From JARLFX01 sp036404255 (GTDB lineage: Bacteria; Acidobacteriota; Terriglobia; Terriglobales; Acidobacteriaceae), in NCBI GenBank assembly GCA_036404255.1, contig DASWOP010000178.1:1-25118 (forward strand): DNA of 25,118 nucleotides, read 5' to 3'. The position numbers were made by a program, and so were the translations under genes. Numbering within the stretch: position 1 is the first letter of the stretch; every line of letters starts with the position of its first letter. The notes beneath the pieces were generated by a model. The model worked only from the letters and a program-made list of their open reading frames with translations. It did no database searches and had not been told where the DNA came from. Positions 1-7,229 of the stretch are shown here, piece by piece.

Positions 1-725
1 CGCGATTGGTCCGTTCCGTGGGCCACATCGTAGTAGAGCCGCCGCCCGCACGTCTCGCACGTCATCGGCGTCTCCTGGTCAGAGCTGCGCAGCTCGTTCC
101 ATCGCTGCGGCCGCACCATCATCTGGCACGCCGAACACTTCATGTCCCACGCCGCCGCCAGTCCCGTCTTCTTCGCGCCAGACACGCGATCATACGCCGC
201 CAGCGCCTCTTCGCCGATCAGCGACCGCAGCCGCTCCCGCTCGGCCTTTAGCAGCACCAGGCGCTTGTCGTTGGCAGCCTTTACCCCCGCAGCGCGCTCC
301 CGCTCCGCCTCGCTCAGCTTCACCTGGTAGCCAATCTCTTCCTCGGCCTTCTTCCGTTCGGTCTCCAGCGCCTCGGCGCGCTCCATGCTCTCCAGTTCAG
401 CATCTTCCAGCTTTGTGATCGCCTCTTCCGCGAACGTGATCTCCTTCAGCAGCGCCTTGTACTGCTCATCGTTCTGGACGGTGTCCACCTGCACGCGGTA
501 CTTCTGGATCTTCTGCTGCCTGTCGCGCACGTCCGACTCCTGCCGCCGCCGCGTCGCATCTTCCGTCTTCAGCCCGTTCTCCGCGTTAGCCAGCGCAGTA
601 CGTGCAGCGGCCAGCGCAACCGCCAATTCTGCCGCCCGCTTGGGCAGCGCAGCCAGCTCTGCTATCAGCCGTGAAATCTCTCCATCGCATACCTGTAGTT
701 CAATCAGCTCGTCCAGATCACGCAT
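1..725 (-). CDS. Coiled-coil and C4 zinc-ribbon protein (COG1579-like), partial at left edge
   Basis: The frame is open from an ATG at 725 to the window edge, giving 241 codons with the stop just outside. This is close to the usual family length of about 240-250 residues. Residues 1 to about 180 are rich in Ala, Glu, Lys and Arg with heptad-like spacing, predicting a long coiled coil. The C-terminal part has two CxxC pairs, C197/C200 and C223/C226, forming a zinc ribbon (KCSAC ... CETCGRR). This architecture matches the CT398/COG1579 family, whose proposed roles include nucleic-acid binding or export chaperone function; none is certain. A GGAG ribosome-binding site lies about 10 nt before the ATG. 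The gene is divergent from the MFS exporter with 93 bp between the starts. Confidence 0.85.
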   Translation of the reverse strand, partial: MRDLDELIELQVCDGEISRLIAELAALPKRAAELAVALAAARTALANAENGLKTEDATRRRQESDVRDRQQKIQKYRVQVDTVQNDEQYKALLKEITFAEEAITKLEDAELESMERAEALETERKKAEEEIGYQVKLSEAERERAAGVKAANDKRLVLLKAERERLRSLIGEEALAAYDRVSGAKKTGLAAAWDMKCSACQMMVRPQRWNELRSSDQETPMTCETCGRRLYYDVAHGTDQS

Positions 726-818
726 TTTCAATTACTCCAGGGGGAAATCGCAGTCTAGCACCCTGTCCCCAATTTCGCTGCATCGCCACCGCTGCTGTGA
801 GACTCTATATTCCTACGC

Positions 819-2465
819 ATGAGCTCCTCCGTCACCGTCGATGAGCCGTCCGGCCTGTCCATGAGCGCGCCCACCCCCCTCTGGAAGCCGCGAGCAAACA
901 AGTGGGCTATCGCAATTACGGTCACCCTGGCCACCTTCATGGAGGTGCTCGATACCGCGATCGCCAACGTGGCCCTTCCCCACATCGCCGGCGGCCTCGG
1001 AGCATCGCAGGATGAAGCCACTTGGGTCCTCACCTCCTACCTCGTCGCCAACGCAGTCATCCTGCCAGCCAGCGCATACCTGACCACCTTCATCGGTCGC
1101 AAGAAGTTTTACATGATCTGCGTCGTACTCTTCGGCATCAGTTCCATGCTCTGCGGACTGGCGCCATCGCTTCCCCTGCTCATCTTCTTTCGCGTCCTGC
1201 AGGGCATCGGCGGCGGCGGCCTCGCCCCATCCGAACAGTCCATCCTCGCAGACACCTTTTCGCCCGCTGAGCGCGGTCAGGCATTCGCCCTCTATGGCAT
1301 CGCCGTCGTTGTCGCCCCGGCCATCGGCCCCACGCTTGGCGGCTGGATCACGGATAACTACGACTGGCGCTGGATCTTCTTCATCAACATCCCCATCGCC
1401 ATCCTCTCCCTCTTCCTCACCAATCGCCTGGTTGAAGATCCACCCTGGGTCAAAAAGGAAGTCGCCATATCCCACAAGCGCGGCCTTAACCTGGATTACT
1501 TCGGTTTCGCCCTGCTCGCCATCGGCTTTGGTTCGCTGGAATTCATCCTCGACAAAGGGCAGGAAGACGACTGGTTCGGCTCCCGCCTCATCCTCTACTT
1601 CGTCATCGCCTGCGTTTCCTCCCTGGCCACCCTCATCTTCTGGGAGCTGCGGCAGATCCGCAACGGCCATCGCCCCATCCTGAACCTCACGCTCTTCCGC
1701 AAAAAGACCTTTGCCATCTCCTTCACCCTGATGTTTGTGCTCGGCTTCACTCTCTACGCCACCACCGTTCTGCTCCCGCAATTCGTACAAACTCTGCTGG
1801 GTTACACCGCCGAGCTCGCCGGATTCGTCATCTCACCCGGCGGCTTTGCCACCATGCTGATGATGCCCATCGCCGGCTTCCTCGTCAGCCGCGTCGATCT
1901 TCGTTACATGATGGGCACGGGCTTCCTCATCCTCGGCTTCGCGCTGGTGGGCATGCATACGCTCAACCTGCAGGTGAGCTACGGCTACGTCGCCATGCTG
2001 CGCGTCTTTCAGGCCGCCGGCCTCGCCTTCCTCTTCCTGCCCATCAACTTCGTCTCCTACACCGGCATTCCTCAGACGCAGAACAATGACGTCTCCGGCC
2101 TCACCAACCTCGCCCGCAACATCGGCGGCAGCTGCGGTACCGCATTCCTCACCACCATGATGGCTCGGCGCGTGCAGTGGCACCAGAACAACATGGTGCG
2201 CAACCTCGTCCCCTCCTCGCCCATCTTCCAGCAGCAGATCCACACCCTCAGCCAATTCTTCCTCTCCCACTCCCTCACCTCCAGCCCCTCCACCGCCGGA
2301 TTCATGGCCCAGGCCTTCATCTACCGCGAACTCTACCGCCAGTCCACGATGCTCTCGTATCTTGATGTCACCTCCGTACTGGCCACCGGCTGCTTCATGA
2401 TGCTTCCCCTGGTCGCCTTCGTCGGCAAGATTAAGAAGCCCGTCGGCGACGCCCCCATGCACTAG
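819..2465 (+). CDS. DHA2-family (EmrB/QacA-like) MFS multidrug exporter
   Basis: The 548-residue protein is an inner-membrane drug:proton antiporter of the 14-TM DHA2 group. After a short polar N-terminus the first helix carries the family motif LDTAIANVALP (about residues 45-55). Other MFS signatures are GRKKFYM in the loop after helix 2, a long run RVLQGIGGGG in helix 4, and the antiporter motif C region APAIGPTLGGWITD followed by DWRWIFFINIPI. The rest alternates hydrophobic helices with short loops to the C-terminus, slightly longer than E. coli EmrB. The substrate cannot be predicted. No EmrA-type adaptor gene lies beside it, so it may work alone or with a distant partner. The start is uncertain: no clear ribosome-binding site is seen, and Met15 (ATG at 861) is an alternative. 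Confidence 0.9.
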   Translation: MSSSVTVDEPSGLSMSAPTPLWKPRANKWAIAITVTLATFMEVLDTAIANVALPHIAGGLGASQDEATWVLTSYLVANAVILPASAYLTTFIGRKKFYMICVVLFGISSMLCGLAPSLPLLIFFRVLQGIGGGGLAPSEQSILADTFSPAERGQAFALYGIAVVVAPAIGPTLGGWITDNYDWRWIFFINIPIAILSLFLTNRLVEDPPWVKKEVAISHKRGLNLDYFGFALLAIGFGSLEFILDKGQEDDWFGSRLILYFVIACVSSLATLIFWELRQIRNGHRPILNLTLFRKKTFAISFTLMFVLGFTLYATTVLLPQFVQTLLGYTAELAGFVISPGGFATMLMMPIAGFLVSRVDLRYMMGTGFLILGFALVGMHTLNLQVSYGYVAMLRVFQAAGLAFLFLPINFVSYTGIPQTQNNDVSGLTNLARNIGGSCGTAFLTTMMARRVQWHQNNMVRNLVPSSPIFQQQIHTLSQFFLSHSLTSSPSTAGFMAQAFIYRELYRQSTMLSYLDVTSVLATGCFMMLPLVAFVGKIKKPVGDAPMH

Positions 2466-2860
2466 CCCGGCACATTCATACCGCCAAAGAGTTTCCTCCC
2501 CCATGGATGCCAATGGAGTCCTCAAGCCACCTCACTTTACCCCGTGCAATCACCGTGCGTCATCCAGAAACCATCCACAAACCATCCAGGAAAAAACACG
2601 CAAAACCAGACTTTCTGCACCCAATTTGGCGTAGTTTCCATCCAAAATCACTACAATTAATACAGGAAACAAATTCCTCTTCCCAACGATCTTTCTCATA
2701 ACACATTGCGAATCAAATATTTACCCGTAAATATCCTGTTTCCAAATATTTAGCCGTATTCACATAGGCTAAGTAACTGCAAACAAGATATTTAGCATTT
2801 CAGCCGGGGGAGGGGGTACTCAGCAGCATCCGCAAAGTCGGGTAGTACACTTGGGCCATC
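2466..2860. other. 395-bp AT-rich intergenic region
   Basis: No convincing gene is present; a 64-codon open frame at 2507-2701 has no family resemblance and is biased in composition. From about 2560 to 2800 the base composition turns clearly AT-rich compared with the flanking genes. It holds a palindrome at 2717-2734 and a partial direct repeat of it at 2744-2758, described separately. It probably contains the promoter and control region of the M23-like gene. I see no terminator hairpin after the exporter. Confidence 0.7.
2706..2758 (+). promoter_or_regulatory. Possible promoter with overlapping palindromic operator
   Basis: The inverted repeat ATATTTAC-CC-GTAAATAT occupies 2717-2734 and is perfect over 8 bp per arm. 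Its left part recurs as AAATATTTAGCCGTA at 2744-2758 (first copy AAATATTTACCCGTA at 2715-2729), 29 bp away. A weak promoter reading, TTGCGA at 2706-2711 and TAAATA at 2728-2733 with 16 bp between, overlaps the palindrome, as expected for a repressor site. The distance to the M23-like start is about 130 bp. This is inference from pattern only. Confidence 0.35.
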
Positions 2861-3892
2861 ATGAAATCCCTTCTCGCTCTGCTTTTGGCCGCTCTCTCTG
2901 TGCCTTCTCTCGCACAAACTACCGCCCCCGCCTTCGGCCTCAAAGAGGCAAAGGCCCTCGGCGCCGCTGACACAGCGCAGTTCTACGCCGCCAACACCTC
3001 CCCCATCTGGGACGCCCTCTCCCCCGAGATGAAGAAAAACATCAAGGACCCCGCCGGCCTGCAAAACATCCAGCACAAGGTCACCGCAATGTTCGGCAAA
3101 GAAGAGCGAGTGCTGCATGAGAGCGTGCTGCTGACGCCTGGCAACATCTACGCCTACACCCGCATCATCGAGTTTGAAAAATCCGAGCAGAGCTTCCTCT
3201 TCCAGTGGAGCTTCAGCGCGGATGGCAAGGTGATTGAAGGCTTCGGCATCCATCTGGAACCCAACCCTGCCCCCACCAAATTCGCCGACTACAAGGACAA
3301 GACCCCCCTTACCCTGCCCCTTGCCGGTGCGTGGACCGTCTACCAGGGCGGCGACTCCGTTGGCGAGAACTACCACGCAGGCACTATTGATGAACGCTTC
3401 GCCTATGACCTGGCCCTGCTCAAGGATGGCGCAATCTACTCCGGCGACGGTACTAAATCAGAGGACTTCTTCGCCTTTGGCCAACCCGTCCACGCGCCCG
3501 GAGCGGGCAAAGTCGTCTCCCTCGCAGACCAGTATGCTGACAATGCCCCCGGCAAGGCTGCTGCTGAGGGCGATCCCCGTCAGGGCAACTCCATCGTGAT
3601 CGATCACGGCAACGGCGAATTCTCCATGCTCGCCCACCTCAAGTCCGGCAGCATCAAGGTCAAAGCCGGAGACACGGTGAAGGCCGGAGACACCATTGCT
3701 CAGGTCGGCCAGAGCGGCGACGCCCCCATGCCCTACCTCGACTACCACCTCCAGAACACCCCCGTCTGGTCCAAGGGCAAGGGCCTTCCCATCCAGTTCC
3801 AGCACCTGCTGGTGAACGGAAAACCCACCCCCACCCCACCTATCCGCGGCGACGTAATCGAGACCAAAACAGCGGCCATTCCTGCCAAATAA
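2861..3892 (+). CDS. Secreted M23-family (LytM-like) protein with degenerate zinc site and DUF3887-like N-terminus
   Basis: The 343-residue protein starts with a Sec signal peptide (MKSLLALLLAALSVPSLA, cleavage near residue 18), so it acts in the periplasm or outside the cell. Residues about 30-130 form an alpha+beta domain like DUF3887 (ending in the pattern WSFSADGKVIEGFGIHL). Residues about 165-310 form an M23 peptidase domain: H172 and D183 (NYHAG ... RFAYDLAL), the VHAPGAGKVV strand, GNSIVIDHGNGEFSMLAHL with H259, and VKAGDTVKAGDTIAQVGQSGD. The canonical HLH zinc/catalytic motif that should follow is Y292-L293-D294. Active M23 enzymes cut peptidoglycan peptide bridges or other Gly-rich peptides; here activity is doubtful and a binding or regulatory role is possible. 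A hairpin follows the stop, so the next gene is probably separately transcribed. Confidence 0.85.
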   Translation: MKSLLALLLAALSVPSLAQTTAPAFGLKEAKALGAADTAQFYAANTSPIWDALSPEMKKNIKDPAGLQNIQHKVTAMFGKEERVLHESVLLTPGNIYAYTRIIEFEKSEQSFLFQWSFSADGKVIEGFGIHLEPNPAPTKFADYKDKTPLTLPLAGAWTVYQGGDSVGENYHAGTIDERFAYDLALLKDGAIYSGDGTKSEDFFAFGQPVHAPGAGKVVSLADQYADNAPGKAAAEGDPRQGNSIVIDHGNGEFSMLAHLKSGSIKVKAGDTVKAGDTIAQVGQSGDAPMPYLDYHLQNTPVWSKGKGLPIQFQHLLVNGKPTPTPPIRGDVIETKTAAIPAK

Positions 3893-3903
3893 AGACATTT
3901 TTC

Positions 3904-3930
3904 GCTGCGGTTTCTCTCTGAAACCGCGGC
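3904..3930 (+). terminator. Strong hairpin after the M23-like gene, without U-tract
   Basis: The arms GCTGCGGTTTC (3904-3914) and GAAACCGCGGC (3920-3930) pair over 11 bp with one G-U wobble around the loop TCTCT. It begins 11 nt after the stop codon, where a terminator would be expected. No run of T follows on the plus strand, so termination could be inefficient or the hairpin may protect the mRNA 3' end. Confidence 0.4.
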
Positions 3931-4006
3931 ACAATGCCCAAACAATCACGGGTACTGTTCAGCGTTGAAGCGTGCCTCATCCCCGCCTGCACGCTACAAT
4001 TCCTTC

Positions 4007-6226
4007 ATGAAGACTGTTCTTTCCGTGCGCGCCATGGGCGCCCTTCTCTTGTTCGCCACCGCCGCCGCCCAAGCCCAGAAGCAATGGACCGTTGAAGACA
4101 TCTACCGCAATGGCGGCCCCACCGGCACCGCCCCCCGCAGCTTCGAATGGTCCCCAGACGGCCGCCTGCTCACCTTCCTGGCCGCTGACGACAAAGTCGG
4201 CAAGACCGGCGACCTGCTTGCGCTGGAAACCGCTACCGGCAAGCTCACCGTCCTCGCCACCAAAGACAAGCTAACCGCCGCCCCCATCTCCGAGAAGGAC
4301 AAAGACCACCGCGCCCGCTACGGCATGCCCAGCTACACCTGGGCCGCGGACTCTAAACACCTCATCCTCGACGCTGGCGGTGTGGTAGCGCTCTATGATG
4401 TTGCCGCTGGCACCGCCACCCGCATCGTAGACACCGGCAACGGCTCCGGCGATGATCCCAAGTTCTCGCCCGACGCCAAATCCATCTCCTACCTGCGCGA
4501 TCACAATCTCTTCGTCGCCCCCGCCACCCCCAACTCCCACCACGAACTCAACCTCTCCCGCACCACCGGCGACGCCACGCTCAACGGCGAGGTCGACTGG
4601 GTCTACCTGGAAGAGCTCGACGTCCGCAGCAACTACTTCTGGGCGCCCGATTCGCAGCATCTCATCTACCTGCAGGCCGACGAATCCAAGGTTCCCCAAT
4701 ACCCGCTGACCGACCTGAATGAGACGCACGCCACGGTCGATATGCAGCGCTACCCCCAGCCCGGCGACCCCAACCCCGCCGTGCGCGTAGGCATCGTCAG
4801 CGCCAAGGGCGGCAGTACAACCTGGATCGACGTTCCTTTCAGCGCAGGCAATGACTACATCCCCCGCTTCGGCTGGGTCGACGCAAAGACGGTCTATGTC
4901 GAAGTCCTCACCCGTGACCAGAAGCACCTCAACCTCTACCTGGCGGATGCAAAGAGCGGCAAATCGCACCTGATCTTTACGGATACCGACACGAAGTACC
5001 TCGACACAAACTACGACGTCACCTTCATTGACGCCTCCCGCTTTCTCTTCACGAGCTGGCGCGACGGCCATACCCACCTCTACCTCTACGCCGTGGACGC
5101 CACCCACCCCCTCACCACATCCGCCACACTCACCCGCCAGCTCACCCAGGGTGACTTTGAAGTGGAGAGCCTCCTTGGCGTTGATCCAAAGACGCAGACT
5201 GCTTTTTACCTCTCCAGCGAAGGCGACCCAATCCAGAACGCGGTCTGGTCGATCCAGCTTGACGGCACCCACAAGCAGCGCCTCAGCAGCACCCAGAACA
5301 CAGGTACTTACCGCGCAGTCTTTGCTCCCGACTTCAAACACTACCTCAACATGAACGGCAGCATCCTCAAGGCCTCCACCATCTCGCTCTGCGATTTGAA
5401 CCAGGCGTGCACGCCGATTTACACTCCGCACACGCTCGCCGATCTCGGGTACACCGCCATCCAGCCACAGATCCTGCACCTGAAAGCCAAGGACGGCACA
5501 ACGCTCTACGGTTCGCTGCTGCTGCCACCAAACGCGACATCCGCGGCTTCTGTCCCCCTGATCCTGAATCCCTACGGTGGCACGCACGCTCAGAACGTTC
5601 GCAATGCATGGGGAGGCGGCAACCAGCTTTTTGACCAGCTTCTGGCCCAACATGGATTCGCCGTGCTGGATGTTGATAATCGTGGCATGGGTGGCCGCGG
5701 ACGCGACTTTGAACAGTTCGCGTACAACAACTTTGGCCCTGTCCAGCTTGAAGATCAGATCTCCGCGCTCGATCAGGTACTTGTCCAGTTCCCGCAGCTT
5801 GACACCAAACGCATCGGCTTCTGGGGCTGGAGTTGGGGTGGATCGTTCACCCTCTACGCCATGGAGCACAGCGACCGCTTCAAGGCTGGCATCGCAGTCG
5901 CCCCTGTCACCGACTGGCGCAACTACGACAGCGTCTACACCGAACGCTACCTCGGCCTGCCCGCTGCCAACGCCGCCATTTATGACGCCGATGCAGACGT
6001 CAAGGCCGCCGCGCAACTGAAGGGCAAGCTGCTACTAGTCCACGGCACGGGCGACGACAACGTGCATCTGGCGAATTCCATCCAGCAGCAGGAAGCGCTC
6101 ATCAACGCGCACGTCCCATTCGACCTGCAGCTCTACCCGCGCAAGACCCATTCCATTGCCGGCTACGACGCACGCACCCACCTCTTCAACCGCATTCTGC
6201 AACAGTTTGAAACAAATTTGAAATAG
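4007..6226 (+). CDS. Secreted dipeptidyl peptidase IV-type serine peptidase (S9B)
   Basis: With the ATG at 4007 the protein is 739 residues and opens with a signal peptide (MKTVLSVRAMGALLLFATAAAQAQ). An in-frame TTG at 3965 would add 14 polar residues before it, which makes it the less likely start. Residues about 60-480 form the eight-bladed propeller (DPPIV_N), with the paired glutamates E202-E203 in DWVYLEELDV, which anchor the substrate N-terminus in DPP IV. The C-terminal alpha/beta hydrolase domain has the nucleophile S609 (GWSWGG), D683 (HGTGDDNVH) and H715 (KTHSIAG). All elements of a working X-Pro-type dipeptidyl peptidase are thus present. It likely trims peptides in the periplasm. 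The MBL-fold gene begins 2 nt after its stop, so the two are translationally coupled. Confidence 0.95.
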   Translation: MKTVLSVRAMGALLLFATAAAQAQKQWTVEDIYRNGGPTGTAPRSFEWSPDGRLLTFLAADDKVGKTGDLLALETATGKLTVLATKDKLTAAPISEKDKDHRARYGMPSYTWAADSKHLILDAGGVVALYDVAAGTATRIVDTGNGSGDDPKFSPDAKSISYLRDHNLFVAPATPNSHHELNLSRTTGDATLNGEVDWVYLEELDVRSNYFWAPDSQHLIYLQADESKVPQYPLTDLNETHATVDMQRYPQPGDPNPAVRVGIVSAKGGSTTWIDVPFSAGNDYIPRFGWVDAKTVYVEVLTRDQKHLNLYLADAKSGKSHLIFTDTDTKYLDTNYDVTFIDASRFLFTSWRDGHTHLYLYAVDATHPLTTSATLTRQLTQGDFEVESLLGVDPKTQTAFYLSSEGDPIQNAVWSIQLDGTHKQRLSSTQNTGTYRAVFAPDFKHYLNMNGSILKASTISLCDLNQACTPIYTPHTLADLGYTAIQPQILHLKAKDGTTLYGSLLLPPNATSAASVPLILNPYGGTHAQNVRNAWGGGNQLFDQLLAQHGFAVLDVDNRGMGGRGRDFEQFAYNNFGPVQLEDQISALDQVLVQFPQLDTKRIGFWGWSWGGSFTLYAMEHSDRFKAGIAVAPVTDWRNYDSVYTERYLGLPAANAAIYDADADVKAAAQLKGKLLLVHGTGDDNVHLANSIQQQEALINAHVPFDLQLYPRKTHSIAGYDARTHLFNRILQQFETNLK

Positions 6227-6228
6227 CC

Positions 6229-7122
6229 ATGCACCCGGCCACCCAACCCAACGATACCGACCTCGTCCGCGCCCGTACCACCCTCGGCGATTTCGAGCTG
6301 ACGGTCTGCACCGACGGCACCTTCCTGCTCGATGGCGGCGCCATGTTTGGCGTTGTGCCTAAGCCTCTCTGGAGCAGACGCGCCCCCGCCGACGAAGCCA
6401 ACCGCATCCTGCTCGGCCTCAACTCCGTCGTCGTCCGTACCGGCAAGCAGACCATCGTAATTGAAACCGGCATGGGCAACAAACAGTCGCCGAAAATGCG
6501 CGAGTTGCAGGGTAACCAGGAACTGCTGCTTCAGTCTTATGCTGCCGCAGGCATTGACCCCAGCGAAGTCGATATCGTCATCAACTCGCATCTGCACTTC
6601 GACCACTGCGGCTGGAACACCACGCTGCACCCCGATGGCTCTGTCACCCCTACCTTTCCCAACGCGCGTTACTTCGCTCACGCCGGAGAGGTGGAGCACG
6701 GTCATCACCAGTACGATCGCGACCGTGTTAGCTATCTCTCACCAAATTACGATCCACTCATCGCGTCAGGCCAGATGACGCTATTGGACAACGCGCACAT
6801 TGCCGCCGACCCAACGATCTGCGCCGGCATCAGTGTCGAGTGTTTTCCTGGCCACACCGCGCAACTCATGGCCATCCACATAGAGAGCGAGGGCCAGCAC
6901 GCCTGCTATATCTCTGACCTCATTCCCACCGCGCATCATCTCGACATCACATGGGCTATGGGTTATGACCTCGATCCCATGCGCGTGATCGAAGAGCGCA
7001 AGCGTTTCTACGCTCGCGCCATCCCGGAGAAGTGGCTCGTCCTCTTCACCCACGACCACCACACTCCCATGGCCCACATCACGCTCAACGAAAAAGGAAA
7101 ACCCGTTGTGGCTGGCACATAA
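6229..7122 (+). CDS. Metallo-beta-lactamase-fold hydrolase (lactonase/glyoxalase II-like)
   Basis: The 297-residue protein has the di-zinc signature of the MBL fold: H121-x-H123-x-D125-H126 (HLHFDHCGW), H209 (PGHTAQ), D230 (ISDLIP) and H275 (FTHDHH). It has no signal peptide, so it should be cytoplasmic. The layout, with a long N-terminal strand part before the HxHxDH motif, resembles COG0491 hydrolases, including the AiiA/AttM lactone hydrolases, but the substrate cannot be read from sequence. It starts 2 nt after the stop of the DPP IV-type gene and must share its transcript. A functional link between a secreted peptidase and this hydrolase is not obvious. The gene ends facing the convergent carboxylase gene, with a REP-like repeat between them. 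Confidence 0.85.
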   Translation: MHPATQPNDTDLVRARTTLGDFELTVCTDGTFLLDGGAMFGVVPKPLWSRRAPADEANRILLGLNSVVVRTGKQTIVIETGMGNKQSPKMRELQGNQELLLQSYAAAGIDPSEVDIVINSHLHFDHCGWNTTLHPDGSVTPTFPNARYFAHAGEVEHGHHQYDRDRVSYLSPNYDPLIASGQMTLLDNAHIAADPTICAGISVECFPGHTAQLMAIHIESEGQHACYISDLIPTAHHLDITWAMGYDLDPMRVIEERKRFYARAIPEKWLVLFTHDHHTPMAHITLNEKGKPVVAGT

Positions 7123-7130
7123 TCAACGAT

Positions 7131-7158
7131 TGTCATTTTGAGCGCAGCGAAGAATCTC
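7131..7158. repeat. Dispersed REP-like intergenic repeat, copy 1
   Basis: The stretch begins TGTCATTTTGAGCGCAGCG and continues with AAGAATCTC. It is a form of the GTCATTYYGAGCG...GAATC repeat seen between genes in acidobacterial and some other genomes. It lies between two convergent stops. A related copy in the opposite orientation lies at 23450-23478 in this window. Confidence 0.55.
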
Positions 7159-7229
7159 ACCCATTCCATACAATCACGCCTGAGGGGAGGCCCAGCCACT
7201 CCCTGCCTCGCTAGTCCCTATTCCCTGCC

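Noticed and set aside
813..1790. Open frame of 325 codons antisense to the MFS exporter
   Set aside because: Gly/Asp/Glu-rich shadow translation, no ribosome-binding site or family; the exporter frame is clearly the coding one.
4271..6016. Open frame of 581 codons antisense to the DPP IV-type peptidase
   Set aside because: It is the mirror of a well-supported S9B gene with all catalytic residues. Its translation is low-complexity Val/Gly/Asp-rich and has no recognisable domain; long antisense frames are common in GC-rich genes.
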